A stretch of 64,000 nucleotides of DNA, taken from positions 630,001 to 694,000 of the forward strand of contig JAJGOT010000123.1 of the NCBI GenBank assembly GCA_022457155.1, given 5' to 3'. This DNA comes from Cladopsammia gracilis. Taxonomy: Eukaryota; Cnidaria; Anthozoa; Scleractinia; Dendrophylliidae. The position numbers and the translations under genes were made by a program. Shown here in pieces: positions 32,170 to 44,270 of the stretch; position 1 is the first letter of the stretch; every line of letters begins with the position of its first letter. The notes beneath the pieces are model-generated. The model worked only from the letters and a program-made list of their open reading frames with translations. It was not told where the DNA came from and ran no database searches.

Positions 32170-32570
32170 ACAGGTAGCTGATGGCAAGCGCGGAAAAATA
32201 AGCAGCTGATGGCAAGCGCGGGAAAATAAGTAACTAATGGCAAGCGCGGAAAAATAAGTAACTGCTGGCAAGCGCGGGAAAATAAGTAGCTGATGGCAAG
32301 CGCGGGAAAATAAGTAGCTGATGGCAAGCGCAGAAAAATATGTAGCTGATGGCAAGCGCGGGAAAATAAGTATCTGATAGCAAGCGCGGGAAAATAAGTA
32401 ACTGCTGACAAGCGCGGGAAAATAAGTAGCTGATGGCTATCGCGGGAAAATAATTAGCTGATGGCAAGCGCGGGAAAATATGTAGCTGACGGCAAGCGCG
32501 GGAAAATAAGTATCTGATGGCAAGCGCGGGAAAACAAGTACCTGACGGCAAGCGCGGGAAAATATGTAGC
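32170..32570. repeat. 28-bp minisatellite, copy B
   Basis: About fourteen units of the same 28-bp repeat as 26030-26325. It has more units than copy A, so it expanded or contracted after the duplication. Confidence 0.9.
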
Positions 32571-32949
32571 GATGAAATTGGCAGGAAAACGGTGACTCAC
32601 GGCAAGAGCAGGGTTGCATAAGCTAAAACGTGTTTAGATTTGATTTGCCTTTTTGATCCTTGATTGGTTAACAAAAAGCACCTTCGTTCTGATTAGTAAG
32701 AGCAAACTGCGTTGCACAAACATGCGTTTTGGTGCTGTGCTGTAAATGTCTTGTTCTCCCCACAGGATACCAGTAAACTAAGTGATAAAGGCCTGCCTGT
32801 TTGTGATATGGTGCTACAAATAGGAGCATAGGAGTTGTTCCTGTCCGAGAGGGCGAGAATCGCGTGAAAATGGGGCACGGGGCTATGCTACAGTTTTTCC
32901 ACAAAAACCATATCAACCAACTAAAATGCAATAACCTCAAAAACCTCAC

Positions 32950-35900
32950 CATGACTTTCCCACAATAACTCTAGCAGTCTTTGATATGATTTAAATAACT
33001 CCATATTTGAACCATTTCCATATCGCGTTAATAGTGATTGAAGGATGGTCTCCGCTGAATTACCGCTGTCATCCATGACATCACATCGCGCGCCATACTC
33101 TACCAGAAGTTGTGTCAAAGGCCCAGACTCCTCGCCCCTAAGAACTTTACAGACATAAATAAACATTACAACATTGTTATTGCTTTTTCCAATATAACCG
33201 TTAGTTAAAAGGCAAAACCAATTTCACTCTTTCACTCCCAGAGTCAATTACAGAGACACGTAGTGTCGTTCTAACTTTTGAGTCTGTTGGCAATATCCTA
33301 TGGTGTGACCATTCAAACGAAACCTCTAGTAGTACACGTACAACTTGTTTTTCAATCTTTTATAAAATGAAATTTAGGATTTCATGTGAATTTTAAGAGT
33401 TAATAATGCTGTAATGTATCAGTCAATTCCGGCAGCATGAAAATTTGTTTTTTTCAACTGAGTTGGTTTGGTAAATTGGCTACCATAAAAAAATTCAAAA
33501 GCTGACCCTTCCAGAAGTAGCCGACACCCCTCCCGGCTCCCCCTTCCCGGGCCTAAGCCCCAGGCATTGACATTTTGTGGGAGAAAGTGGAAAAATACCC
33601 CACTGTGGGACGCAACAAGCTGTTCAAATGCCCTGATGTATATTAAAGAAGAAGAGAAATGTTTGCCTCTGGGGTTACTACTCCAAAAGTTTATTGACAC
33701 CAAAATGGGCAAATTTTTTGCTTTGCTGATACATTCGTCACCATAAACGAGTCCAACTACAGTACAATAAGAGGTTAAAATTAGTCATGGGGATGCCAAA
33801 TGCCAAATGAGGTTTGGCACTTTTGCTAGTGAAGGGTTACAAAGGAGTAAGCCCCCCCCCCCCCCCCCCCCACATACCTATGTGAAGTGGTGTGCGGCCA
33901 TGCTCTGCTTGCACATTAGGATCTGCACCAGCATCCAGTAAATACTGCACGCAAGCGACACTCTGTGCCTCACAAGCCACATGCAGACCAGTCTTGTAGT
34001 GAGCTTTGTCAGTCTGGTTCACAAACGCACCATATTGCAATAGCAGCCTGATGACTTCACTGAAAAAAAAAATAATAATAATAAAATAACAAAACTGAAC
34101 TTAAGGACGTTTGCGGGAAAATCTTCTACAAGACAGATTTTTTTCAAACTTATGCTACGGTCTGATAATGAGTTACTCATGTCCCCCCACCCCCCCTGGA
34201 TGGAATGCTAGTCCTTCACTGGGTTACCCCCACACACTGTTACATTGTTACACACTGGCAATGTACCCATTTATACACCTGGGTGAAGAGAGACAATGTG
34301 GAGTAAAGTTTCTTGTCTAAGGAAACAACACACTGGCAATGTACCCATTTATACACCTGGGTGAAGAGAGACAATGTGGAGTAAAGTTTCTTGTCTAAGA
34401 AAACAACACATTGGCAATGTACCCATTTATACACCTGGTTGGAGTGAGACAATGTGGAGTAAAGTTTCTTGTCTAAGGAAACAACACACTGGCAATGTAC
34501 CCATTTATACACCTAGGTGGACAGAGACAATGTGGAGCAAAGTTTCTTGTCTAAGGAAACAACACACTGGCAATGTACCCATTTATACACCTGGTTGGAG
34601 TGAGACAATGTGGAGTAAAGTTTCTTGTCTAAGGAAACAACACACTGGCAATGTACCCATTTATACACCTGGTTGGAGTGAGACAATGTGGAGTAAAGTT
34701 TCTTGTCTAAGGAAACAACACACTGGCAATGCACCCATTTATACACCTGGGTGAAGAGAGACAATGTGGAGTAAAGTTTGTTGTCTAAGGAAACAACACA
34801 CTGGCAATGTACCCATTTATACACCTTGGTGGAGAGAGACAATGTGGAGTAAAGTTTCTTGACTAAGGAAACAACACACTGGCAATGTACCCATTTATAC
34901 ACCTGGGTGGACACAGACAATGTGGAGTAAAGTTTCCTGTCTAAGGAAACAAAACACTGTCATTGTACCCATTTATACACCTGGGTGGAGAGAGACAATG
35001 TGGAGCAAAGTTTCTTGTCTAAGGAAACAACACGAAGGACAAGACCAGGCCTCGAACCACAGACCTACGGATCTGATGTCCAACACGCTAACCACTCACT
35101 ACACCACAGTGCCTCTAAGAGATCAATATTCAAAAAGTCAAATAAACAAACCTATGAGCTCTCTAAGAGATCAATATTCAACATGTCAAATAAACAAACC
35201 TATGAGCTCTCTAAGAGATCAATATTCAACAAGTCAAATAAACAAACCTATGAGCTCTTTGTGCTGCCAGAAAAAGTGGAGTTTGTCCCCAGGCTTCCTC
35301 CACATTAGCATAAGCACCTGCCGCTAGTAATACGGCAGCACAGTCAAAGTGTCCAAAATAAGCTGCCTGGTGCAGAGGGGTGCTACCAAATCTAAATAGA
35401 GAAATCATATACTAAGATACTAGAAAAACCAAATTATTTAATATACAAAATTTTGAGTTAAATATTAAGTCAAAGACATATATATTGAGCCTGGTTTTCC
35501 CTAATTTTCACTTTTCAAGTAGTTAAAGGCCTCAGTCAAGGGCTATAACCAGGGAAAATGGCTTATTTGTGATAACTTTTTACAGCCATGCTCCGTCACG
35601 CGTGACCAGTATTTTTGAAAATTTGAATAGAGTTTTCAAGTTTACGCGTCGGTTTTGTAAATTTATTCCAAGATTTGTAATTCCGTGAGAATTTTACCGC
35701 ATTTTCGGAAACAATCAGCAACAAAATATCATTTTATTTGAAATGTTACATATCCAAACAATATTAGCTTTTTCATGCTAAGGCGAAGTTATTTTTCCGT
35801 TAACTTGTGACTTTCAAAGTGTTTTTCAGAGAGATCTTTAAGGTTTCATTCAAATCTCGGACGTTACAAAGAAATATTCAAATGTTCATTTCAGCCTTGT

Positions 35901-37537
35901 GGATTACTGGTCACGCGTGACGGTCACGGAGCATGGCTGTAAACAAATGAAATGAAACTGAATCCAAATCTGGCACATACATGAAGAAAACTCAAACAAC
36001 ACAAAACACAAGATCCTGGAATTATTTTCTGGGACTGCAAAATTTAAAGTAATCTAGTAAGTATTTCATGTACCTTGATGTACTATTAACATCTGCTCCA
36101 TGCTCAATTAGCAGTTTGACACAGTTAACATGGCCATGATAAACAGCGAGATGAAGAGGAGTGAGACCATCTTTCTCCTGCATATTACGCTTCGCTCCTG
36201 TGTGGTAGAGTTTGAAAAAATCTGAGTTGTACAATGTAGAAGATTTTAGGATGACCATTCTAATAAGTCACCTTGTATACGCCAACCTTAAAGAGCCTTA
36301 GCCAGATATGTTTTTAGCACTTGAAAATTAGAGAAGTTATTTTCGGGATCAATAATCTGGAAAGTAATAACTAATTAATTAACTACTTTACTTTGGAAAG
36401 CAAATATCTCCTTCATCTCTGTAAACTCAATAACCAGGTTTTAACTCCACAATTACTACTTGAGAGAATAAAAAATACATACCAAATAGAGCACTCCATT
36501 GCGAGTGAGAAAATCAAACTCAGCTCTATTTCTCCTATTTAGATTTTTGTCACCAAATATATCATTTTTAGCTCAATAAGATGTTTCAAGTGCACCTAAC
36601 CCCTAATTTTTTTATTCGCCTAAATGAATGTGCTTGTTTTCTGGAGTGCATCTCTGAAAAAAGTTTTGGATTTGGTGAAATCCTCTATTTTCTGTGACCT
36701 GTTCAAATTTCAAAAATCATGCCAAAACGGAGCTGTGTTTGGTTCAGTTCCCGAGTTAGACGGGGCATGGGTCTAGTCACGTGATGTGACGTACTTTCAG
36801 GAACCATTTCCTTCATTTTTGTGAGATTCGAATGTAAATACTGTGCTTTAGTCGTGCAAAACTCTTGCAAAAAAGAAATTATGCCTGCCCGGTGCCTTGC
36901 CGCTGAAAGTACTCGACGATGCTTTCTTTGGGGGAATTTTGGTTCCCGAATCTACGACATATCAGGCACTCGCCCCAGATCCCATGTTGCTCGGTACTGA
37001 AACAAACTATCCTCCAATTCAACAGGTCACAGAAAATAGAGGATTTCGCCAAATTCAAAAAATTTTTCACAGATACACTCCAGAAAACAAGCACATTCAT
37101 TTAGGCGAATAAAAAAATTAGGGGTTAGGTGCACTTTCAATCATAAATTATACAAAAGCAGTTCTTCATACATTTGTCATTTTTGTTTATTTTGTTGTTT
37201 TGTTTTTCATTCTCTTAGATAACGTGTAAATGTGTTTAAGTTTTAGTTCTTCTTAGAAATGTAATACAGACAAAAAATAAAGCAAATACAATAAAAAGGA
37301 AAAATGCCAGATTTTATGCTTGACTTACCGGCCTCAATCAATAGCTTCACACAGGCCAGACGACCCTTTGCAGAAGCCAAATGCAGAGCTGTCTGCTTGG
37401 TGTCCGGGTCTCGCAGGTCAGGTGAGATCTTCCTGTCATAAAGAGCCCACCGCAAGTCATCTTCACGTCCCTCACGCGCTGTGAAGAACAGCGTGTATCT
37501 CTGACCCATGGCAAATAATGCAGTTCATGTGCATCAG
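32950..37537 (-). CDS. Ankyrin-repeat protein, multi-exon
   Basis: Exons on the minus strand: 37329-37537 (ATG at 37507-37509 in a strong CCATGG context), 36074-36197, 35248-35391, 33878-34059 and 32950-33144. All junctions are GT-AG and the phases fit (1, 2, 2, 1). The product is mostly ankyrin repeats: TALHLASAKGRLACVKLL, TPLHLAVYHGHVNCVKLL, TPLHQAAYFGHFDCAAVLL, TPLFLAAQRAH with EVIRLLLQYG, TGLHVACEAQ and TPLHIVLRG. It therefore probably acts as a protein-binding scaffold. After the repeats comes a helical stretch (MELFKSYQRLLELLWESHG) and a good donor (GTGAGG) at 32949, so at least one more exon is expected; read through instead, the frame stops at 32921. An ASB-type SOCS box would fit this layout but was not found. 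Confidence 0.8.
33146..33870. other. Ankyrin gene intron with dispersed repeat
   Basis: Holds a copy of the TTCTAACTTTTGAGTCTGT repeat (about 33268-33345), related to the 105-bp units in the PSMB6 intron and to 45735-45760, and a poly-C tract at 33852-33870 directly before the exon 4 donor. Confidence 0.5.
34180..35113 (-). mobile_element. tRNA-derived SINE with tandemly expanded body
   Basis: The minus strand begins with a tRNA-like head: A-box-like TGGTGTAGTGAGTGG near 35090-35106 and B box GGTTCGAGGCC at 35048-35058. The body unit of 78 bp (contains ACAATGTGGAGTAAAGTTTC on the plus strand) is repeated ten times, at 34261, 34339, 34417 and on to 34963. The tail GACTAGCATTCCATCCAGGG matches the conserved 3' region of V-SINE-like families. 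It lies in an intron of the ankyrin gene. The long open frames across it exist because 78 is a multiple of three. Confidence 0.8.
35113..35256 (-). repeat. Triplicated 48-bp unit containing a splice donor
   Basis: The sequence CCTATGAGCT (reverse of the exon 3 end and donor, CATAG|GTTTG) occurs at 35151, 35199 and 35247, exactly 48 bp apart. Only the 35247 copy joins the ankyrin frame; extension to the others meets TGA eight codons past the junction. The array abuts the SINE head. Confidence 0.85.
35579..35943. mobile_element. MITE in ankyrin intron
   Basis: Inverted ends TTTACAGCCATGCTCCGTCA and the reverse on the right with a small insertion (GTCACGGAGCATGGCTGTAAA). The interior is AT-rich. 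No clear target duplication. Confidence 0.75.
36590..37134. mobile_element. 545-bp foldback element in ankyrin intron 1
   Basis: Arms of about 115 bp are inverted copies starting GTGCACCTAACCCCTAATTT. A 6-bp duplication TTTCAA lies at 36584-36589 and 37135-37140. The open frames inside the arms mirror each other and are not genes. Confidence 0.8.
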
Positions 37538-37696
37538 CTGCAATGTAAAGTAGAACCTTAAAGAGGAAATGCTGTATTAAATGCAGTATTGAGTACAACC
37601 AAACCCCACTTTACGCCACCCAGATGATACGGACACTCTATTTTAGTGCCAGCCAAAAGCCCAAACATTTCTCTAAAATTTGCCGGCTACCTGTAA

Positions 37697-37711
37697 TTAG
37701 TATTACCCAAC

Positions 37712-37749
<38 letters not shown>

Positions 37750-37896
37750 GCTACTAGGGGTCTAATAGTAATAGTCATCGAGTAGCGAAATTCGCCGGTT
37801 TTATTTTTCGTTTTATTCCCAAATAAATATTTCTTCAACTTGCAATTGCTTTTTTTTATTATTGCCTTTTTCTGTCCGACTAGTTGGGTGATACTA

Positions 37897-37930
<34 letters not shown>

Positions 37931-38000
37931 GTCAATAGCCCATTCGGCTTCGCCTCATGGGCTATTGACCCGTAGCCCTTTCGGGCTACGGGTCTAATTG
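37697..38000. mobile_element. MITE plus adjoining hairpin
   Basis: 37697-37897 has inverted ends TTAGTATTACCCAACTAGT. Immediately right, 37899-38000 is a strong palindrome (CAATTAGACCC outside, GGGTCAATAGCCCAT inside). Both lie upstream of the first coding exon of the ankyrin gene. Confidence 0.7.
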
Positions 38001-39789
38001 TTAAATAGAGACCCTGTATATGGACAATAGACAGTTTTTCCGATCCAGACTTAAACAATCTCATACATAATCAACTTCTGAGTTAAATACAGACAATTTG
38101 GCTGAATCTAAGGGTTAAATTTTTCTCAAATGCATAAAGATATACTAAACATATCAAGCTAAACATATTGTTTGACTTTTGTCTAGTCATAATTATTTAG
38201 TGTCTTGGTGGGGTCAGATATGATAATTTACGCAGTTTTCCACAAGAACAAGAGAAGGCTAAAATTACGCCATTCATTTTTCTTTGCTCAGTGTATTTGT
38301 TAACGGGGTTTGACTGTATTATTGAGTACTATATTTAAGACACTATATAGAGACCAGGCTTTGAACCACTATTTAATAAACTTTCAGGTTGAAATATCAC
38401 TGCACTTGAACCAGTGAACAACTAAACGTCTAGATATACACTGTTACAGTAACTACTGTTACTTGTGACACAGAATTGTCTAATAGTTCAGTCTTGTTGT
38501 TATCCACAACGAGTGAACTATTAGATTTCTGATAGGTTGGGCAATCCTGTCTGTGCTCAATATAATTTTTTCTTTACACTGCAGCTTTGTTACTGCAATA
38601 ATTTTTGTTTTGGCTAAAAAACAAAACCTCAACAGGGTAATAAAAGAAAAAAACTTTGAACTCCACTTGTCCAATGACCGGACAAGTGTGGTTCTGGTTT
38701 TACTTGTCCAAAATGTCTTGTTGTCTTTGGATATAAAGTTTAATAATCCAAGTTCTAAATGCCATGATGCATAAACCAATGTATAAGCACTCAACTCATT
38801 TCATTTCTAACTTGTAAGATGCTTTTGCGAAAAGTGATCTGTTTTACACTGGCAAAAACCTGAGTGTCTACATTTTTCTGTTGAAATGTATTAAAAAAAC
38901 ATTCTTCTTTTAATTATTCCTGAATATTTACTTGTCTAATGGACAAGTAAGATTGATAATTCGCCCGTCCACAAGCCAAAATCACTGTCTGGGGCAAGTG
39001 GACACTGTCTTTGTCGTACACTGCTCAAGTCAGACTTTCATAGATGTAAAAAGATATATTTTTTTTTACAAGACAATTTCCTCGCAGGATAGACAAACAA
39101 GGCCATACTATTAATTTTTATATACAGAAAGGTTTGTTCCCTGGCTATTTTTTCCATTTCCCACGCTATTTAAAAAATTGGTGACAGTCCTGACTATGTA
39201 CTTAGTGCTGTGTGTACAAAACAAAAGCTTATAAATGGACAAATTTATTAGTAAAAAATAATTAACAGTCTAGAATCCAAGCTAAGTCGTCTCATTCCAT
39301 TTCTTTAAAAAAAGGACAGAAAAATATAACTCAATTTTTTGCCATTGAACGTAGCATAAATTCTAAGCTATAAAGAAGACTTGTAGCCTGCTTTGAATTT
39401 CAAATAATTTTCATATTTTCATATAAGTTTACAGCCGGGTTACGGAATAAACGAATGACGCATGGCAATAATAATTATGATTGTTACCAAGAAACTAGAG
39501 TTGAATTAGCCCCGTTTCCTTTTTCCTGGATCTTCTGATGATGGAGGATTATTCAAAGTCTTAAATGTGGTGCATTCAACAAAAAGTTACAAAAAAAAGA
39601 AAATATTGAGGTGAAATTTTAGTAATCCGTAATTTAGCCTACTTCGTACCGAACGTCATAAGAACAAATGAATAGCCGTCACAAACATAAAGACGAATTG
39701 ATTGTTTGTGAATAATTTACAGTAAGTAACATGATATTTGTGCTATAACTGAACAGCCACTGTCTTAAATATATAACAAAAATCAAAGT
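38001..39789. other. Probable 5' UTR intron of the ankyrin gene
   Basis: AT-rich, with no coding signal. It contains a palindromic pair of ACTTGTCCAATG-type motifs at 38660-38700 and 38930-38950. Confidence 0.4.
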
Positions 39790-39960
39790 AAAAAACAACT
39801 AACCTTCAATTTAACCTTCCATCCTTGTTTGCAGCCATCTTTGTTTGTTGTTTGTTGAATTTTTCCTCTCGTTTCCAGACTCTCGCGTCGCTTTCGGGAA
39901 TCGCGTCATGTATGCTTCGTCGTTTGACCCTAAATAAAACCAGGCGCGCGCCAAGGGCCT
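39790..39960 (-). promoter_or_regulatory. Candidate first exon of the ankyrin gene
   Basis: The minus strand shows a CG-rich stretch (GGCGCGCGCC at about 39945), then AAAGATGGCTGCAAAC, and donor-like GAAG|GTTAG near 39812. The first coding exon at 37537 has an acceptor (TTACATTGCAG) with no coding before it, so an upstream non-coding exon is needed. The ATG here opens only a short frame ending in TGA and would act as an upstream ORF. Confidence 0.4.
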
Positions 39961-41310
39961 AGGGGTTCGCTTTATGAAGAAACATGAAAGACCAGCTGCT
40001 TACAGTGAATTTAGTTCCAGTACACTTTCAATACAATTTATTGTTTTATCCATGAGTTAATACAGTTTAATAGTGCCTACCATACAACATGTTTTCAAAG
40101 TTATTAATTAACATTTCCGTAGATTTCGGTTATCAACTTCTGATTTTACTGCAGTTCTCATCACAATTTCTTAATCTAACCTGGGTACCAAGCTCTCTCG
40201 TTTCTTGACGTTGCGGAAGTTGCGATCATCAAATGACGCAAAACAAAATATTCAAAAGACACTGAACAATATCCACACCACATCACAATAGCTAACCAAC
40301 AACAGTTTCCGCAACACCTCGTAGTTATTATAGGAAATTAACGCTCCATGAAAGTCATGAAATTAACGCGAATTTCAAAAACTCGCGTTAACATAAGTCG
40401 CGTTAACTTTTGTGAGCGTTTAATAAGTTTCCGCGACATTAATTATGTGGGGTGTTAATTTGTCTTGGCACTCCTCGTTCCCAAAGTCTCTTTTCTTCCC
40501 GTCTCTTCCTTTGGAGCTGTGTTTCTTTGTATTAATCGCATTTACTATATTTCCTTCACTTTATAATTTTATCTCCACCTTCGCGTTAATTTCCTTTCTT
40601 CGGAAGCAATTTCTCTCCAATTCGTGTTAACGTTAATACGAAGCCCTGGCGGTGGAGGGAGGGGGGGGGGGGTACTCCCTTATATAAGCTATATAGGTAT
40701 GTGCGGCCCTGAAGGGTATGGTTTTCAAGCCGTTTTGGTCTAAAATAGGATCCAGATTTTGACCATTTTGGTCTGAAATAGGGTATGGTTTGCGCACTCT
40801 GATCTGGAATTGGGTATGGTTTTTAGAAGAAGCTACTTTTTTTTCATTCCTTGAGAAATTCGGTTTGATTAACATCGGGAATTAGAAGCCCTTCCATTAT
40901 CGATTTAAGGGTCTGGTCTGAAATAGGGTATCGAATTTTGGGTCAGGTCTGAAATAAGGTAGGGAAAATGGCATATTTTGGTCTGAAATAAGGTAACGGT
41001 TTTAAGAAGCGTGCCGCACACACCCACCCAAACTTATTTTCGGAGGAGGGGTGGAGGGGGTCGGGAAGTGGATTAGTTTGTACTGAGAGTACGGAAGCAC
41101 AACACGATTATCAACCTCGCCCCCAGAGCCTAATCCGCGTTCAGTTACTGTGTGCCGCAATCCTGAAAACATTTGTTTTCACGGTTTCGCTGCTCGCTTC
41201 TGACATGCTGACATGACATGACATGCTAGTTTCCAATCCACGTGCGTTCGGCAGAACTCAGTAAGAGTGAACGCTCAAGATTTACACTAGGAAAGCTCAG
41301 TTCGTTTTCG
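39961..41310. other. Intergenic repeats
   Basis: 40165-40350 is a partial copy of 42356-42620 (GTTGCGGAAGTTGCGATCAT). 40330-40450 has several CGCGTTAAC motifs. 40640-41060 is a dispersed repeat with GGGGGTACTCCC and repeated GGTCTGAAATAGGGTATGG units, related to 56478-56912. The rest is unremarkable. Confidence 0.5.
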
Positions 41311-41314
41311 TTGC

Positions 41315-41320
41315 TTTATT
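41315..41320 (-). terminator. Poly-A signal AATAAA
   Basis: AATAAA on the minus strand about 150 bases past the stop of the CBM2-like gene; a good fit for its 3' end. Confidence 0.6.
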
Positions 41321-41467
41321 TGTCACAGTTAATTCACCCCAATAATTTACTCCCTTACAAATTGTAGTTCACTACAGACGGATTAGCTTATGATTTACTT
41401 CATAGTCAGAATACCACTACTTTAGCAGCTTTGATTTAAGCTGTCAATCGCGTCAATCCTACTCCCT

Positions 41468-43321
41468 CTAATGAGAAACCGTGGGGCATTTCCCTAGGGG
41501 ATTGACTTCCGTGTATTGCGGCTCCTTCCTTTCAAGCAACACATTAGCGGTCAGCGGCTTGTTTGGAATACCAGCGCTGGACACCAACTTCCCACTAAAT
41601 TCGATTTTGATTCTCTCGCACTGCTTCAAGTTAGCATTCTGGATCTGTCCTGGAAAATTCTCGATGTAGTAGGTCCTCTTGTCTTTGGAATGTCCGGCAG
41701 ACTTTGCAGCATTCAAGTTAGATATTGCCGCAACCGCTTTGGAAAACTTTAGAGCAATTTTCCAGCCACCTCGGACAGAGTTGATCACCTGAAGGTCGAA
41801 CCTCATTTTGAAGTTATTCTTTGGCCACTGATGGATGAGCTGCGCGACCGTGCTTTCCTCTTGTGGCCTGGGCGCCGGGCTTGGAAGATCAAAGTCTTCG
41901 CATTTTCTGGAATTCGGGTGAAACACGAAGAACGCGTTAGGCGCAGCCTGGTACAGTTTGGCTTTGTGGCACGTGAACTCAAGCCGCAGAAAACATTTGG
42001 CTTTTAGATTTCTGTTGTAAGGCTGAGGTCCTAAACAGAATCTGTCGCTGGTCGGCTCTTTTTGCGGTGCAACTTTTGCCTTGTCGATGTTAAAATTGCG
42101 GGTGCTGATATTCTTGGTGAACTTGAGGGATATGCTCCAGTATTTTACGGCCTCGGGAACCTGATATTTGACGATCATTTTGAAGCCAGAGTCGGACTCG
42201 TCGGTTGGTTTGAGTGGAAAAATTGCTATCTGCTCTGGAGGGGTCAGCGTTGTTGGCTGGTGAAGGAACAAAAAAGGTTTTAAAGAAGCTATAACACCAT
42301 TTGTAGCCTCACTTTGAAGGCAAAAGACATATTTCAATCAAAGGAAAGTGCTAGCCCTGATTTTACTGTAGTTTGAAGTTAATCTCATCACGATTTCATG
42401 TAACTGTTTTAAATCTACCCTGGGTACCAAACGCTCTCTCGTTACACGCTTTCGTGGGAAATCGACGAACATGACAGTTTCTTAGCGTTGCGGAAGTTGC
42501 GATCATCAAGTGACGTAGAACAGAAGATTCAAAAGACACTAAACAATACTAACACCACAACACAATAGCTAACCAACAATAGTTTCAGGAAATATGAAAT
42601 ATAGGAAATTAACGCTCCATGAAATTTTACACGGGAATGGCATGAGTTTACCAAGCAAACTGAAATCCCAGATTATTTTACTACAAGAACGCAAATTTTA
42701 ATCGTTTAATATGTTTTTGACGTTTCTGTCTGTGAATGTATAAATTCTCAAGTGTGACTCTGAATCAAATGAAGGCTATCGAGTAGTACTTTTATTTGGT
42801 GCAGTCTATTATCCTGCATGTACCTATCGTCTAAGTCACGACTCTAAGGCCCAAGTCGAACGGTGAATGATAGTCGATGATAGTTTATAATAGCCGATGA
42901 TCAGTCGAAACGCGCGTTTTCCGGTTTGACAACCAACTATCTTCAACTATCATGCGCTATCATTCACTTTGAACATGTTCAAACTTTTCATGATAGTTGA
43001 TGATAGTTTTTCCGTCAGCCGTTGCCACCTGCTAGAGTAGTGGACTTAGCTGTGTATGTAGCTTTACCAAATTTGTCGCAAAAAGTCAACAGTCACTGTC
43101 GAAGCCCGGCGAAAACAAAGAAAATATAAGGCCAACGAGTTGTTTATTTGTCGTACAATAGTAGTTGAGAATCAAACAAGAAGTCACTGGGTGACTGCTC
43201 GCGCCGCGACGTTTGACCAACTGTTATCAGCTATCATGCACTGTCACGTACCGTTTGCATGATAGTCAACGATAGATGATAGTTTGGGATCAGAACTCTT
43301 ACCCTTCTGCCAACTATCATC

Positions 43322-43355
<34 letters not shown>

Positions 43356-44270
43356 CATTGGTGTCACTAGCTCGATTTTGATTGGCTATAAGCACGCAGC
43401 TAGTTATTGCTTGCTGTTTCTGTTACGTCATACCTACAGACAATGAATTTTATATATGTAGAAGTGACGTCATACCTACAGACAATAGTTTTATGCATGC
43501 AGAAGTGACGTAAGTTGTTTACTTACAAGTTGACTGCTGTGCATTGATCACTTTTTTGTGCGCGCTCTTGTCTTTACAAGTGCAGCTTAGGAATATGCAT
43601 AATGAAACAATTATTGGATTCGGTTTTCGCATGATAGCGATAATTATCACTATCATGCTCAACCTCATCCAATAATTGTTAATTATCATACGCCGTTTGA
43701 CCAGGGCTTAAGATGAGAAAACCACAGCAACAAACCAATGAGGAATGCCGGATCTTTTGCAACCGCCAAAGAAAAGATGTTGATCTGAAACCCGGGATCT
43801 GAATCCGCGCGCATCCTTTTCAACGCTGCATGAAATTCACTTAGCTTGGCTTTACTTACCGGGGGTAGGGTAGGGAGAGTGGGAATTTTGTTTCCGCCCT
43901 TAAACAGAACAGTGACTTTGCCCGGTTTGGAGTGCTTGTTAACTTTGTAAGCCACCACAGCCATCGTCAGAAGCTGCCCCTTCGCCAAAACTGAATTGAA
44001 ATACATTTCCTTGAGTGCGTGGTTCTTCTTGTCTAAGGACATTTTGTCTGTTAATTCTTTTGCGCGCCACACTTCGACCCTCTTGATTGGCTGTGAAAAT
44101 ATTAGCGCCATTCTCCAACCCTTGGGAACTTGGTACTCCATTTTGACAGTGATTATCAGCTTGAAGGCCTCGGCCCAGTCATGCTCCAGTTTCGCACTAC
44201 CACGAATAGTTTGTTGAGCGGTTGAACATCTTAGAATTGCCAAAAAAGCCAGTGCACATGTCCAGTACAT
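41468..44270 (-). CDS. Secreted protein with three CBM2-like domains
   Basis: Two minus-strand exons, 43860-44270 and 41468-42256, join in phase 0 (donor G|GTAAGT, acceptor TTCCTTCACCAG) to give 399 residues. The start is chosen at MYWTCALAFLAILRC, a clear signal peptide cut near CSTAQQ; the open frame further upstream runs into a MITE. Three domains of about 100 residues follow. Each has a Phe before a beta-strand and a central Trp: EAFKLIITVKMEYQVPKGWR, GFKMIVKYQVPEAVKYWS and NFKMRFDLQVINSVRGGWK. This is the pattern of family 2 carbohydrate-binding modules. A Pro/Thr-rich linker spans the splice site. No catalytic domain is present, so it probably binds chitin- or cellulose-like glycans outside the cell. 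The family call is by eye only. Confidence 0.7.
42848..43708. mobile_element. PIF/Harbinger-like MITE in CBM2 intron
   Basis: Ends GGCCCAAGTCGAACGG and, reversed, AGCCCTGGTCAAACGG, flanked by TAA at 42845-42847 and 43709-43711. Inside are many ATGATAGT-type repeats in both orientations, an (ATT)n tract at 43322-43354 and a 60-bp direct duplication (AAGTGACGTCATACCTACAG). Related in ends to 26800-27527. Confidence 0.65.

Larger units (their letters stand above)
29493..32580. repeat. Segmental duplication, copy B
   Basis: Direct copy of 24010-26325 at a spacing of about 5.5 kb. It carries extra insertions: a poly-C-containing 180-bp piece near 29715-29885, 30957-31075 inside the TA-MITE, and a Penelope fragment at 31428-31841. 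Its minisatellite is longer. Confidence 0.85.

Noticed and set aside
32950..33144. Firm assignment of the ankyrin gene to the ASB (SOCS-box) family
   Set aside because: No SOCS box was found in the window; repeat number alone is not diagnostic.
34240..35327. Several long ORFs on both strands
   Set aside because: They run across the 78-bp SINE body array, whose unit is a multiple of three.
36879..37112. Paired ORFs on both strands
   Set aside because: They are the arm of a foldback element and mirror the other arm.
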